The position numbers and the translations under genes are program-made. This document shows, piece by piece, positions 12,895-24,207 of a stretch of 64,000 nt of DNA (within the stretch, counting starts at the first letter, position 1; every line of letters starts with the position of its first letter). Origin of the DNA: Okapia johnstoni (taxonomy: Eukaryota > Chordata > Mammalia > Artiodactyla > Giraffidae); contig CM044305.1 of the NCBI GenBank assembly GCA_024291935.2, positions 92,248,397 through 92,312,396 on the forward strand, read 5' to 3'. The notes under the pieces were generated by a model. That model searched no databases. It saw only the letters and a program-made list of their open reading frames with translations, and had not been told where the DNA came from.

Positions 12895-14098
12895 TAGGCA
12901 GCTGAAAACTCATCTGACAATTCTCTGGGACTGGGGTTCCTGAAACTTGAATACATGCTCAGCTTGAGAGAGGAAGTGTAATTTCAGTTTATTGAAAATT
13001 TTACACCAACAGTGGATAGAGTATTGCAAACAATGTCAAAAAGATTCTGACCTTGCATACTCCAGCTTCCTTGTCCCATACTTGAGGTGGATTTGAGGTG
13101 CATTCTACATAGTCTCCCATCATACTCCCTCCATGAATAAGCTTTAGTTGCCCCTAGTGCCCACCTGCTAGATCATCCCTCTTAATTGGCTACCTTCCTT
13201 CTAAGTTTCACTTCCCCACACACTGCTCTCTAGGGTTCCCTCTCAAGTAAACTATTTATATTCACAAGTTTGTCTCAGGGTCTACTTACTGGAAATGCAC
13301 ACATAAACACCGTATACATGAAAAATGCATTTAACTTACTCTCATACTCAAATGTTTGGCTGGAAGTAGAATTATAGGCTCCAAATTATTTCCCACCAAT
13401 ATTTGAAAGATAGAGCCTATACCATTATTTTTCTCTTGGGTGTGACTGCTTGCATTTTTGATATATAAGGTCTCTGTGTGTACATTTCTGGAAAGCGGAC
13501 CCTGAGACAGACCTGTGAATATAAATAGCACTTCCAGCTGGCCTTGGGTCATGTCCTTCTCTATTGATGAAGTACATCAGGAATATGGAAATGTATGGAA
13601 TGTATGGGAAACAGTATAAGAAATGTCTGTATACTCACCTCCAAGCTAAGGAAATAAAACTTCAAACACGGTGGCTCCATTTGTCCCTCATGTATACACT
13701 ATCCTGGATTTGGGCTTTGCCATTCTCATGTCTGTGGAATGATTATGTAGAGAAAGTAGGGGTCAAAACCCAATAATTTTGGAGCTTCCAGATTGGTGAA
13801 CCCATGGAGATGCAGGGAGAGTGGCCCCTGGCGAGGGCACAGAAGCTCTGTGTCCTTTCCTCATACCTGGGCCTATGCATTTCCATCTGGCTGTTCCTGC
13901 ATTATATTCTTATAAAAGTTTATTACAAAATAAACTGTTCATCTACCACTAAAAACCTCCTGTGTTTGATGGTTATGAAGCAGAGAGACACTGGGGAGAA
14001 ATTACTTATAATTTACCAATCAAGCAATGGTATTTTAACAGCAGTGATAAAATGTACAGTATTGGAGATTTGATTATTCACCTCTTAAACCTTATTAT
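12895..14098. other. No gene recognised; old repeat remnants
   Basis: 13745-13935 (gattggtgaacccatggaga, then gggcctatgcatttccatct and ataaactgttc) has the look of a common mammalian interspersed repeat, but I cannot name it with confidence. No exon-like signals were seen. Confidence 0.4.
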
Positions 14099-14099
14099 A

Positions 14100-14415
14100 G
14101 GCTTCCTGGGTAGCTCAGCTGATAAAGAATCTGTCTGCAATGCAGGAGACCCCAGTTCAATTCCTGGGTCAGAAATTTCCCCTGGAGAAAGGATAGGCTA
14201 CCCATTCCAGTATTCTTGGGCTTCCCTGGTGTTCAGACAGTAAAGAATCTGCCTGCAATGCGGGAGACCTGGATTTGATTGGGCAGATCCCCTGAAGGAG
14301 GGCCTAGCAACCCACTCCAGTATTCTTGCCTGGAGAATTCCATGGACAGAGAAGCTTGATTGGCTATAGTCCATGGAGTCGCAAAGAGTGGGACATGACT
14401 GAGCGACTCAGCACA
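14100..14415 (+). mobile_element. Bov-tA SINE, two heads in tandem
   Basis: Two tRNA-like heads in the same direction (gcttcctgggtagctcagct at 14100 and gcttccctggtgttcagaca at 14219) precede one shared body and tail ending gactgagcgactcagcacat. This is either a dimeric form or one SINE inserted at the end of another. Confidence 0.88.
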
Positions 14416-15428
14416 TATCCCCCAAAAATGTGAAAATGTTAACAGTACTAAAAGGTTTGCTGAACTTTTTGCTGTGAATGAATGAAATAATTTTCAGAAT
14501 CATGGAATTACTGGAAAGGAAATGGTGAAAAGTCACTGTTGTCCACACAAAATATATATATATATGGAAACCAAAGCCCAATGGAGTCTTTTATTTTCTA
14601 ACTATTGAGTGATCAAGACATATTTTAGTTTTATAAAGCAGAGAAATTAAACTGTGTTCTATTTCTAAGAATGCTGATACACATGAATGCAATTAAATGA
14701 TAAATTTTCTTAAATTTAAATCTAAGTGATTTAAGTGAAGGCTTTTTAATTACTCATGATCTTTAATTCTAAACTTCCAGAATCATTCTGTTTAAGTTAA
14801 ATGGCCTTATATAGGATTTCATCCTTCTGTTCTTTTTTTTAATGACATGGTTCAAAGTTACCACTGCCATAAGCATTGATCCGTGCCATGCTTCACATTA
14901 ACTTGGCTGTGTTAATTCTATATCACTCTAATTAGCTGAAATCCATCTTTACTACAGTACTCAGTTGGTAAAAACAATAAATTCATGTTGTTCCTTATGT
15001 AAAAAAAAAAAAACAACAATTTTGTTCTCTAACCCCTCCCAATGCCCTTGGGTTCTTCTTTCTCTGCTCCCCATCATTAGTTCCAGGGTCAGCCTCATGA
15101 TTTTTTGGAGCACTCTCAGATAATAGAATGTCTTTGGTGACCTTAATATTCCACACAATCAGTGTTCAGTAGATTATATGTCCTGTTCAAGGTAATAATC
15201 ACAACTCTAATTTCAGTGTCAAAGCCTCTCCTTTCTCAGGCCTGGCCCAGGCTGCAGCCTGCAGTAGGAGAGGAAAGCAGGGTGAAGCATGATGCTTCCA
15301 CTGGGGCTCAGCCAGCATCTGCTTCCCTCCCCCTTTTCACCTACTTGCCCCCCAGGGTCTGTTGCACACAAGAACAAGAGGTCAAGGTCACAACCAGCCC
15401 CCTTATCTGGATCAAGTTTGTGGTGGTG
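14416..15428. other. AT-rich stretch, no gene recognised
   Basis: Contains a short TA repeat (14552-14564) and an A run at 15001-15013. 15230-15420 is less AT-rich, with an 89-codon frame (15162-15431) that resembles no family I know. Confidence 0.45.
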
Positions 15429-15429
15429 T

Positions 15430-15522
15430 GATATTTAGTCACTAAATTGTGTCCTACTCTTTGCAACACCATGTTGCAACCCCCATGTTGCAACCCTGTT
15501 AGGCTCCTCTGTCCATGGGGTG
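15430..15522 (-). mobile_element. Bov-tA fragment with a local duplication
   Basis: Reverse Bov-tA tail (agtcactaaattgtgtccta, tctttgcaacaccatg) in which the catgttgcaac segment occurs twice (15468-15496), then ggctcctctgtccatgggg. It is truncated at both ends. Confidence 0.75.
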
Positions 15523-16050
15523 AAGTTTAGCAGCTGTTCAAATCTGACTTTAAATTTTTTCCCTTGGCGGGGTCTTTCATAGCTACTTTAAAGACCACAT
15601 CTCTGGGCCTTGATGTATGTAGTTCCAGATGTATGATAATGTACATATGTAGTTCCCTGACATACAGCTTCCACACAGAGGGGAACTCCCCCTATCCTCC
15701 CAGTCTCTCCTATTTTAAATTTATTTGTGGTTTTGACTTCTTCCCACTGTCTCCTTCGAACCTCAAGGGAGACAAATCAAGACCCCCAAGTGGCCTTCTT
15801 GAAGCCCTAATCCCCCCTAGTAAATTAGGGTATTTTTCACATGTAAATGCAACAGATTTTCTCTCAAGAGGGCCCCTCTAAACTGAAGTCCCCCAGACTC
15901 TAAGTGAGTCAACATTCTCCAAAGGTGAGTAACCAGTCTTCACATGCTTGTGGCCTTTGGGTAGCAGGGAGAAGGGTCAGAGGTACAGGTGGCCCATGAA
16001 CAAAAACACATCAAACCAGAAGAGGTGAAAACACAGCTTCAGTTTTAATG
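15523..16050. other. No gene recognised, 3' of the minus-strand ETD copy
   Basis: Moderate base composition without SINEs. The 105-codon frame at 15564-15881 has no recognisable domain. Similarity to the downstream side of the other ETD copy appears to fade near 16050. Confidence 0.45.
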
Positions 16051-16056
16051 GTCCCA

Positions 16057-16356
16057 TCAGGGGAAAGATTTGTTGATCCACACCATTTTCAAGCATTTTT
16101 CATAATCCTCAGGGGCCATATGTGGGTAAGCAACATGATGTTTAGGTAAAGGCCAACTCCACCCTGGTGTTTTTTGTGTCAGCCCCCACAGCCACTTTGT
16201 CAGCGCCTCATCATTTCTGTGCCTCCCTAGTTGCCTACCAAGTAAAAACATCAGCATGTTTCTGGAGGCCACGGTGGGTTTTAGGTATTCATCTGCTATC
16301 CTTCTGATAATGGGTGTGGGCCTTCTAGGACTGACTTCAGAGGCTCCTTTATCCAT
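16057..16356 (-). pseudogene. Diverged ETD-family copy with stop-loss extension
   Basis: The frame from the ATG at 16356 encodes 99 residues starting [14 protein letters not shown] and continuing [17 protein letters not shown], the core shared with the plus-strand ETD copy at 18618. The family protein is about 58-59 residues. Here the stop codon is replaced by CAA (TAA in the sister copy), so the frame runs about 40 codons into what is 3' UTR in the sister. A splice acceptor (ccatctttcacag, AG at 16409-16410) and a TG/CA repeat in the adjacent intron are kept, but the promoter and first exon are not found. Beyond about 16585 the sequence is L1. It may be dead, or it may be expressed from another promoter. 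Confidence 0.65.
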
Positions 16357-16497
16357 GACTGGTTGATGCCACAGATGGACTTCAGCAAGAGAACACAACT
16401 GAGAAAACCTGTGAAAGATGGTGGAATCCAGAATTACCAGTAGGAAAAATACCAAATGGTTCCAGAAGCCCCTCTGCATTTCCATCTTCCCTAACAG

Positions 16498-16543
16498 ACA
16501 CACGTGCCCATGCACAGACACACAGACACACGCACACACACAT
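16498..16543. repeat. Interrupted CA/TG microsatellite
   Basis: cacacgtgcccatgcacaga followed by further CA units. It sits at the same place relative to the exon as the pure TG repeat at 18469-18502 of the other ETD copy, so it predates or accompanied their duplication. Confidence 0.85.
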
Positions 16544-16594
16544 GGTCGTAAGATACTGCCTTGAGGCAACATCTGATTGCTTTATCATTTAATT

Positions 16595-17065
16595 CTCATA
16601 TATACATGAAAATATTTTTAGAATCTCTATTTTGTTCCATTAACATATTTATTAATTCCTGTTTCAACTGCTAATTCTATAGAGTAAATTTTAATATAGT
16701 GTATGACACATGCCTCCCCTAGACTAATCCCTCACATTTTCTCTTCAAGGTATTTTTATAATCTAGTTCTCCAGTTCCACACATACAATCAAAATCTTGT
16801 GATTTATGACTGAGATTGCACTGAATTCATAGATTAATTTAGGGTAGAATTACTACCATTCCAAAAATTAGTCTTCCTTTCCAAAAGAAAGTTGCTTAAC
16901 AATATTATAAAGCGTCCACATAGGAAGTTCATAAAAAATTTCATGTATGTTTTCCCTATGTTTTTTAAAAAGTTAATTATATTTGTAGGTGTTTTACACT
17001 GCTTGATACCGTTTGAATAGGTTATTTTATTTCTATTATATTTCCTAATTATTAGAAGCATATGC
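16595..17065 (-). mobile_element. L1 ORF2 3'-end fragment
   Basis: Antisense L1 ORF2: tctctattttgttccattaa, gagattgcactgaattcata, then ccattccaaaaattagtctt. It is decayed. Its edge coincides with the loss of similarity between the two ETD copies. Confidence 0.65.
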
Positions 17066-17069
17066 AGAA

Positions 17070-18100
17070 TCTGTTTTTTATGTGTTTAACTTATATCAAC
17101 AATCTTCCCTGATCTACTTGCCTTGAGTATTCCAGGAAGGCAATACCTTAAGAAAGACAGTTTTGCTACCTTTTTGTTAATAAAATACTGTACACTAATA
17201 ATAGCTCTCATCCCTCTTCAATTTCTTTTAGGCACTGAACACACTATTTTAGTCTCTTTCCATGACTCTATATGAGATGGGAGGAAATCTGGAAGACACA
17301 GCCTCTCAAAGAAGGGTGTGTGTGACCTGGGTCCATCTCACAGACCTCCTTGCCTGAGTTTCTTCAGTTGTCACATGAAATTGACTACAGTAGGGTCACC
17401 AGTGTAGAAATATATCAAATTTCTTCATAATACTCATGCTAGACTCTTAGGAAAGTACTATAAAAACAAAACCAAAAAACACTACCACCACCACCACCAA
17501 CAGAGTCCTGTCCTCACAATTACCCCTCTTACAGCCTGTGCGAACCCATGTCATGACACTAAACAATACCAACTTGGATCACTCATCAATGTCAACTGTA
17601 TAGTTGTTCTGTATCAAAGACTTGCAAGGTAATACAGCATGAGAAGTATGGCTACTCATAGCCAAAATTTCTACAATTAGATACCCCACTTATGACGTGA
17701 ATTGTGCATTTCAGGGTTGTGGCCAAGGCTGTATCTAGAGATCGAGAAAGAAGCAGAAAATTCTGCCTGAGGCTAAGTTCCTGTTTGGAACTTGAGGCCA
17801 AAATTGCTGAACACTGCCCAGAGGACCTATGGATATGCAATGGGTGTTTTAACTCCTAACACAGGAAACGTTTTAGGGGAGAGATTTTTAATGAGCCAGG
17901 AAAGATCTCTGAGGCCAAGAGAACTGAGTATCCTCTCCAGGGAACAGATATGAAGATGGTGCCCAAATATGGGAAATATTTTCTCCCTTTTCTTTTCTAG
18001 CACCTCTCAGTCACTCACTGTTCAGCCTTGCACAGAGATAACCTAGCTGGTGGTATCCATGGCACCAAAGTCAGAAAGTTCTGAGAGGCATTGTGAGTCA
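17070..18100. other. Upstream region of ETD, no further gene recognised
   Basis: Non-repetitive by eye apart from an ACC/CCA repeat at 17480-17500. The minus-strand frame at 17652-17840 is short and unsupported. Confidence 0.45.
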
Positions 18101-18122
18101 TCAGGACTCCTCCTGGGTCTGA

Positions 18123-18150
18123 CCAATCAGGCTCTCACACAGGGTATAAG
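18123..18150 (+). promoter_or_regulatory. ETD core promoter: CCAAT box and TATA-like box
   Basis: ccaat at 18123-18127 (context gaccaatcaggc) lies 18 bases before a TATA-like tataag at 18145-18150 (context agggtataagacc). This spacing predicts initiation near 18172-18180, just before the inferred first exon. Confidence 0.55.
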
Positions 18151-18173
18151 ACCGTGTGAGAGAGAATACTCCG

Positions 18174-18254
18174 GCTAACTTCTTGCAGTCTCTTCAGGAC
18201 TCTCCTTCCAGAGAAACCTGAGTGGTCTGAGTGAGCCAGATATACCAAAGTAAA
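18174..18254 (+). other. Predicted ETD first (5' UTR) exon
   Basis: Starts about 25-30 bases after the TATA-like box and ends at a good donor, aaa|gtaaga, with GT at 18255-18256. It contains no ATG in frame with the protein. The intron would be 18255-18565, ending in atcatctttttcag. Confidence 0.5.
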
Positions 18255-18464
18255 GTAAGATTGTTTTTTACCGTCACCATACTAGTCCACCAGATAAACT
18301 CCAGCTCTACTAAAGTGGGGGAGGGTATGAGACTGTCATTTGCTCTATAAAGAAGTGATGTGGAGCACAGGCTGTAGATACAGGCTTAGTTCCAATCCCA
18401 GCTCTGTGTAACCTTGGACAAGTCAGACGAGAGCCCAAAGCAATCTCTTATGAGCGCTGCTGGG

Positions 18465-18468
<4 letters not shown>

Positions 18469-18502
<34 letters not shown>
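18469..18502. repeat. (TG)n microsatellite in the ETD intron
   Basis: About 17 uninterrupted TG units, 60 bases upstream of the splice acceptor. The equivalent tract of the inverted paralogue (16498-16543) is interrupted. Confidence 0.97.
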
Positions 18503-18505
<3 letters not shown>

Positions 18506-18572
18506 GAGATTGTGAAGAGAAGAAGCCCTTGGGTCCACTGGATTGTGTTTCATCATCTTTTTCAGGCCTTAG

Positions 18573-18794
<222 letters not shown>

Positions 18795-18892
18795 GCCACA
18801 CCCAGGGTAGAGTTGGCTATTGCCAAAAAGTCATAATATCTACCTGCTTATGTGTGCCCATAATTTTAGAAAAAAAAGCAAAAAAAATGTGG

Positions 18893-18898
18893 AATAAA
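18893..18898 (+). promoter_or_regulatory. Poly(A) signal of ETD
   Basis: AATAAA about 100 bases after the stop codon. A second, weaker context (aaaataaaag) follows at about 18927. Confidence 0.65.
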
Positions 18899-18919
18899 AA
18901 ACTCCTCCTTTGTTTCAGC

Positions 18920-20126
18920 TGTTAAAATAAAAGCTGAATTTTCACCCCTTTTGACTCAATGTATGTTTATTCCAATACAGTTTTCCTGGGTTACACTGGA
19001 GGTGGGGATTCTGTTCATCCTAACAGTCTATGCAGAGGCTCTCAGACATAGCAGAGATGGTGAGATCACACTGCATGTCCGATTTCTTTCACCTTTAATT
19101 CAAAAAAAAAAATCAAGGGACATTATATAGTTCTAAGTCACTCAAAGACCCAAGACTCCCGTTCCCTAGGCCTTTTGGAAAGACACCCACTGTGTTGTGC
19201 TCTAAAACCTGTTTGCTTATCCTGGTGAGAAGACACTGTTTAAGAACAGGCCATGAGGTGGGGGGGATGGCATTTAAGACAGTCTTTTCAAAATGTTGAT
19301 GCTCATGAGAATATCATTTAAATATTCTGGAGCATCAAATCGTCTTTGTTGGCTCTATTTACTATAAAAAAAATCACAACACAAGGCATTTAAAAATGGG
19401 AATATACATTCAGGGCTTTCTAATGGTACTACTTGTCATTGCCCCCAAAGAAGTGGAATCCTCAGGTCCCTTATCTACACCATGTGAAGTATACCTGTTC
19501 AGGCCACAGCCGGGTGAACAGAATCCATTGGACTGAAGTGATGCCAGCGAAGATAGCTCCCCAAGGGATGTGCTGGGAAACCCATGATGCCTACTGGGGG
19601 ACATTGGAAATGGGAAGTTGGGAAATTTGGCACTCAGAGTGGGAGCTAAGCTGAGAGGAGGACAGGGTGAGCTGAGAGGCAGGAACTGTGGGGGTGTGGG
19701 AAAGCCTGCTGACCAGTGAGATGTTTGGCTGGGACTCTTGCCCTTGTTGGATTTGGCAGACTCCCCAGAATGATCAGCATCCATACTGCACATTTCCCAA
19801 GGATGGTCTGACCATCCACGGAGGACTGACGGCTGACAGGGGCATCACATGCACTCATGTGACCTCTGACTTCTCACTCACAGAGGGGCGGGGTATGGAC
19901 TCACGTAAGAGTCTACGGGGGTTCAAGCCCAGAGAGGCCCTCCTCACAGAGGTTCAGAGATGTGCCGAGTTTAAAAGAGGCAAATATCCCTTACGTACTG
20001 GGAGCGTGAGCTCTCAAGATGTCCACTTGGAGGGCTTGATTTATTTCTCCAGAAGTCAGAATCACAAATATGAAGTGCAAAAAAAGGTAGAAAAGGCTAG
20101 AGAATACGAAATTCAAAAAGGCTGGC

Positions 20127-20130
<4 letters not shown>
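18920..20130. other. No gene recognised downstream of ETD
   Basis: Mixed sequence with G and A runs. Frames at 19410-19793 (-), 19433-19654 (+) and 19688-20254 (+) overlap in opposite directions and show no domain. The last is inflated by an Arg-Glu run encoded by the GA repeat. Confidence 0.45.
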
Positions 20131-20201
<71 letters not shown>

Positions 20202-20216
20202 CACACACACAGAGAG
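20131..20216. repeat. (GA)n microsatellite with a CA segment
   Basis: About 33 GA units (20131-20197) followed by CA units (20199-20210) and a short GA tail. Confidence 0.97.
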
Positions 20217-21062
20217 ATATGGCTTGGATCCTCCTAAGGGAGTTTTTACCATGAGATGTTTGTGGAGGCTATATGCAGCTTTAACAGAGGATCAGGATGC
20301 AGGTGAGGCTCAGGGACTAGGCTAATTGTAGAGTGCCTCACACAGTGCCACAGAGAGGCATACTATCTCCTTAATTTCTGCATGCTGCCTCTCATTGGCC
20401 AACATATCTGCTAGCCAGAGAGGAAGAAAACCATGGTAACAGCAGTCTATGGATATCAGTCTTCTGGGGCACAGAGCAGTGGAGAGAAAGGAATAGGATT
20501 TATCTGGGTGGACAAACAGAATAAACAATCCTCCACTTTTTCCACAGGCAGCATCTACTGTTGGTTTGCTCAGATGAAGGAACACTTTGCCCAACATAGC
20601 CACCTTATTGCTGAAAGGTGAGATAAATTTGGCCACAGTCCTGACTGGAAGCTAAATTATAACCTTAGTGGCCAGCTGTCAGTTTTGTAGCCCAAAGGCT
20701 TAAAAATGGACAGTTAACGATCCACCAACCAGGGCATACTTAGGGCTGGTTCACCCTGCTGCCCTGACTCCCCCATGGAGACTTTAAATGATAATGAGAG
20801 GCTCTCAGCCTGGATGGAGAGGGGCAGGAACTGGAGAAAGAGAGCACAGGGGGACAAAAGGTGTTAAACTCCGTCAATATCATATATTCCCTGTATACAT
20901 ATATTTCCAGATATATTATATTTAAGTTGGTACCTTAAGTATTGAAATAATTACTGATAATAACAATACTCATCAATTCATTCAACAAATATTTCTTGAC
21001 AATTCTGTGTGCCAGCCACACAACAATGATCAAAAGGTATAAATATTCCTGCCCTCATTGAC
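20217..21062. other. No gene recognised; old repeat remnants
   Basis: 20724-20825 resembles the reverse complement of 11249-11345. 20960-21062 (aattcattcaacaaatattt, then tcctgccctcattgacag) is typical of L2/MIR-type sequence. The 104-codon minus frame at 20322-20636 has no recognised domain. Confidence 0.45.
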
Positions 21063-21145
21063 AGAACTTCCCTGATAGCTCAGTTTGTAAAGAATCTGCC
21101 TGCAATGCAGGAGACCTGGTTCAATCCCTGGGTTGGGAGCTTATA
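21063..21145 (+). mobile_element. Bov-tA head fragment
   Basis: aacttccctgatagctcagt, ctgcctgcaatgcaggagac and ttcaatccctgggttgggag. Only the tRNA-like half is present. Confidence 0.85.
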
Positions 21146-21147
21146 TT

Positions 21148-21480
21148 ATAATTAAGATTTATTGATTTCTCAGGTCCTGGGTACTGTATATTCCTTTCAA
21201 TAATGCTGTGGAGTAGGTACTCTTAGCTAGTCTTTCAGCTAAAGAAGTTATAATTCAAATAACTTCAACAATTTGCCTAAGATAAAACACACTACTGCAG
21301 TGGGTAGCCTATCCCTTCTCCAGGGGATCTTCCTGACCCAGAAATTGAACCAGGGTCTCCTGCATTACAGGCAGATTCTTTACCAACTGAGCTACGAGAG
21401 AAGCCCATATTTTGCAAAAATGGATTTCAAACCCAAGCAGAGCTTCACCTAAAATCAGTGCTCTTAAATACTATGCTACT
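21148..21480 (+). mobile_element. MIR SINE, interrupted
   Basis: Decayed MIR core (caataatgctgtggagtagg, then aagttataattcaaataact) continues after the intruding Bov-tA as ggatttcaaacccaagcaga and gtgctcttaaatactatgct, which are the usual MIR 3' phrases. Confidence 0.65.
21296..21408 (-). mobile_element. Bov-tA head fragment
   Basis: gcctatcccttctccagggg, gggtctcctgcattacaggc and agctacgagagaagccc, reverse orientation. It lies inside the MIR and faces the plus-strand fragment at 21063. Confidence 0.85.
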
Positions 21481-22570
21481 ATGTTACTATTTATATTCAA
21501 ATTAGCTAAAACTATAGCTGAATATATGGTCATAGAATATCCACATGACTACTGAGTATTTAAGTTTTATTTAATAAATTAATAAAAGTATTTAATGAAA
21601 TTATTTATTTAATAAATTGTCATTCCTCAGAGTCAATCATTCACATGAATATTAAATTGTAGAACTCATTTTGTATTGCCTTTGATACATTCTTTCTGTA
21701 CTTTGTAAATTTACATGTGGCAATGTATGACAGTGTATCACAACATAGATAATTTTTCAATTAAACTTGGAAGAGACACAGATATTTACTAAAGTTTTGT
21801 GAAGATGAGAAGAGATTATTTCACATATCACACAGTTAAACTTGCTAAAAACAAACCTCTTGTTTCCCAAATTTCACCTAACTACTGTTAGATTTATCAC
21901 CCCAGTATCAGTGTCTTCTCTCTCACAGGTTCCCCCAGCCCTCTCCCAGGCCACTCTACATCCTCAGAATTTCCCTAATTCTTTACAGCCTCTTGCCAAA
22001 ATTTGGTTTGCCAGTCTACCTATTAATAATAGGACTCATGCAAGCAGAGATTTCAGCAAAGCAGATATGCTTGGCAGCCACTCTCTTTGTATCTCTGGAT
22101 AGTTTCATCTTAACACATTACATTTTACAAATAGTTTTACAGTTTGAATTTTATATTTTGTAGTTTTTAATAGCTTGAAAATTATATCTCGTATTTTAAA
22201 ATAATTTTATTTCAATGGAAATTTCAAACAGTGAAAAATGTAAAAAAAAAGGAATCTTCTATAATTGCATCCATGCTCAAGAATTAACCAGAATTAAAAT
22301 TCAGAAATATATTGTGACCATGTTTCCATATGATTAAATACTTACCAGACCACACAGTGTTTTACTGACTAACTCAATATATATTCATTGATTCATTAAA
22401 ATATATTTTTAAACATATTTTAAAAATATATTTTTAGACCTCTACTTATGTGCTCTTAACATGTATGGTGTTTTTGACAAATTAATAGAGTAAATAATAA
22501 TTTTTAAAGAAAATTTCAGCCATATACCTTTATATTGATCATTTGTGATTTAGTACATTAGCTTTAGATT
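21481..22570. other. AT-rich stretch, no gene recognised
   Basis: Long AT-rich sequence with short TA-rich tracts. The 86-codon frame at 21842-22102 has no recognisable feature. Confidence 0.5.
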
Positions 22571-22576
22571 TTATGC

Positions 22577-22802
22577 TGCCGCTGCTCCTGTGGCTAAGTA
22601 ACTTCAGTCGTGTCTGACTCTTTGCAACCCTATGGACTGTAGCCTTTCCCTCCAGGCTCCTCTGTCCATTGCATTCTCCAGGCAAAAATACTGGAGTGGG
22701 TTGCCACTTTCTCCTCCAGGGGATCTTGCCCACCCAGGGATGGAACCTGTGTCTCCTGTGGCTCCTGCACGCAGACAGATTCTTTACCACTGAGCCACGT
22801 GG
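22577..22802 (-). mobile_element. Bov-tA SINE
   Basis: Starts with gctgctcctgtggctaagta and runs through actggagtgggttgccact, cccacccagggatggaacc and actgagccacgtgg. It has a small internal change at gtggctcctgcacgcagac. Confidence 0.92.
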
Positions 22803-23072
22803 AGACTCTTAGAGTTTATAGAACTATTCAAATGAAAATATTAAGATAGAGTATGGAAAAACCATTGAATACATTTTTTAAAACGTGGTTACATAATTAA
22901 GAACCAAAATATTTATTTTTGTTACAGATTTAATTTTTCATTAAAACAGTAAAACTAGTCTCTGAAATATGTACCTTTGAAATGAAAGTCATCTTTGAAA
23001 AACATTGTCATTTTTGTTGAGGACATGTATGCTTGGGGAAAACATAATTGTTTTGTTTCATTTCTAGGCAGC

Positions 23073-23945
23073 AAATTATGCTCAGAGACTGAGATTGTCT
23101 TTGACAATTTATTTAACACAGATTCACTGTGGGAGATAGAGTAATTTCACAATCTGATAGCATACAGGATAATGTCTCTTAAAAAGCCAATAAAGAAGTA
23201 AAAGTTTTCAAATTAATACTAGAGTAATGACACTATGGTTCCGGACACGAGGGAGATGAATAAAGTCCAAATTTAGTTGAGCTGCACCTTTCTACAGCAG
23301 GCCCTCCAGGGAGCGGGCTTAGTCAACCACAAGCAGATGCTCAGCTACCAGGGCAAAATGTTGCTAGACCACGTTGCTAGGGAAGGTAGACGCTATGCTG
23401 GAGGACAGGGCACGTTGCTAGGAAAGGAAGACACTATACTGGCAGCCAAAGAGATCTCCTTAGGCCACAGCAGGCAGGCAAAGAGTCGTTTAGTTCAGGC
23501 AGGAGCTTATCCTCACCCCTACCCCAATCCTACCCACCCCTCAACACAGTCTTCAGAGACTTATTTAGATCCGCAAAGAGCTGCCTTGCCCAGACCAAAC
23601 ACTCTGGAGATACTGTTCACAGCTCTTGGTATTTAAAGCTTAAATGCTCTCCAGTCATAGTCGCTCCTCCTTGTGTTCTTACGGATAAGCACCCAGCAGT
23701 GCCAGTCAATAGCGGAATTAATGTATGCTTGAGAATTCCATGGACTGAAGAGCCTGGTGGGTTACAGTCCATGGGGTCGCAAAAAGTTGGACATGACTGA
23801 GTGACTAACACTACTTCTATGACAGCCGCAGATACCAACGATAACATCCTGACACAGCTTCCTCAATGTGAACAACTTCACTCTCAGAGCAAAACAGCTT
23901 CATTCGTAGATCAAAACAAGTGGGTTTGAAATCATACCTAACGAA
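23073..23945 (+). repeat. Unclassified repeat, copy 1 (pair with 37903-38893)
   Basis: Shared with copy 2 over its whole length: aatttatttaacacagattc, cactatggttccggacac, gagctgcacctttct, tggtatttaaagcttaaatg and agatcaaaacaagtgggttt. It carries its own Bov-A fragment (23712-23815) that is absent from copy 2. An AATAAA-like element and a tatttaaa motif suggest it could be an LTR, but no terminal TG...CA or target duplication was identified. Confidence 0.7.
23712..23815 (+). mobile_element. Bov-A fragment
   Basis: gagaattccatggactgaag through gacatgactgagtgactaac. Inserted in copy 1 of the unclassified repeat. Confidence 0.85.
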
Positions 23946-24000
23946 TACACAACAGTAATTCTCAAAACTCACAAAAAATACCACATCTTATGATGAAGTG

Positions 24001-24207
24001 AAAGTGTTAGTCACTCAGTCATGTCTGACTCTTTGAGACCCTACGGACTGTAGCCTGCCAGGCTCCTCTGTCCATAGAATTCTCCAAGCAAGAATGCTGG
24101 AGTGGGTTGCCATTCTCTTCTCCAGCGATCTTTCCGACCCAGGGATGGAACCTGGTCTCCTGCACTGCAGGCTGATTCTTTACTGTCTGAGTCCCCAGGG
24201 AAACCCC
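24001..24207 (-). mobile_element. Bov-tA SINE
   Basis: agtgttagtcactcagtcat, gtagcctgccaggctcctct, gggttgccattctcttctcc and ccccagggaaacccc. Confidence 0.92.

Noticed and set aside
16382..16588. Cys/Val-rich N-terminal extension upstream of the minus-strand ETD copy
   Set aside because: It is translation of intron and the CA/TG microsatellite. The splice acceptor and the conserved ATG at 16356 argue that coding starts later.
20131..20216. Possible CRISPR-like array
   Set aside because: It is a simple dinucleotide repeat with no spacers, in a mammalian genome.
19688..20254. 188-codon frame ending in a long Arg-Glu run
   Set aside because: The run is the GA microsatellite. The rest has no recognisable domain and overlaps a minus-strand frame equally well.
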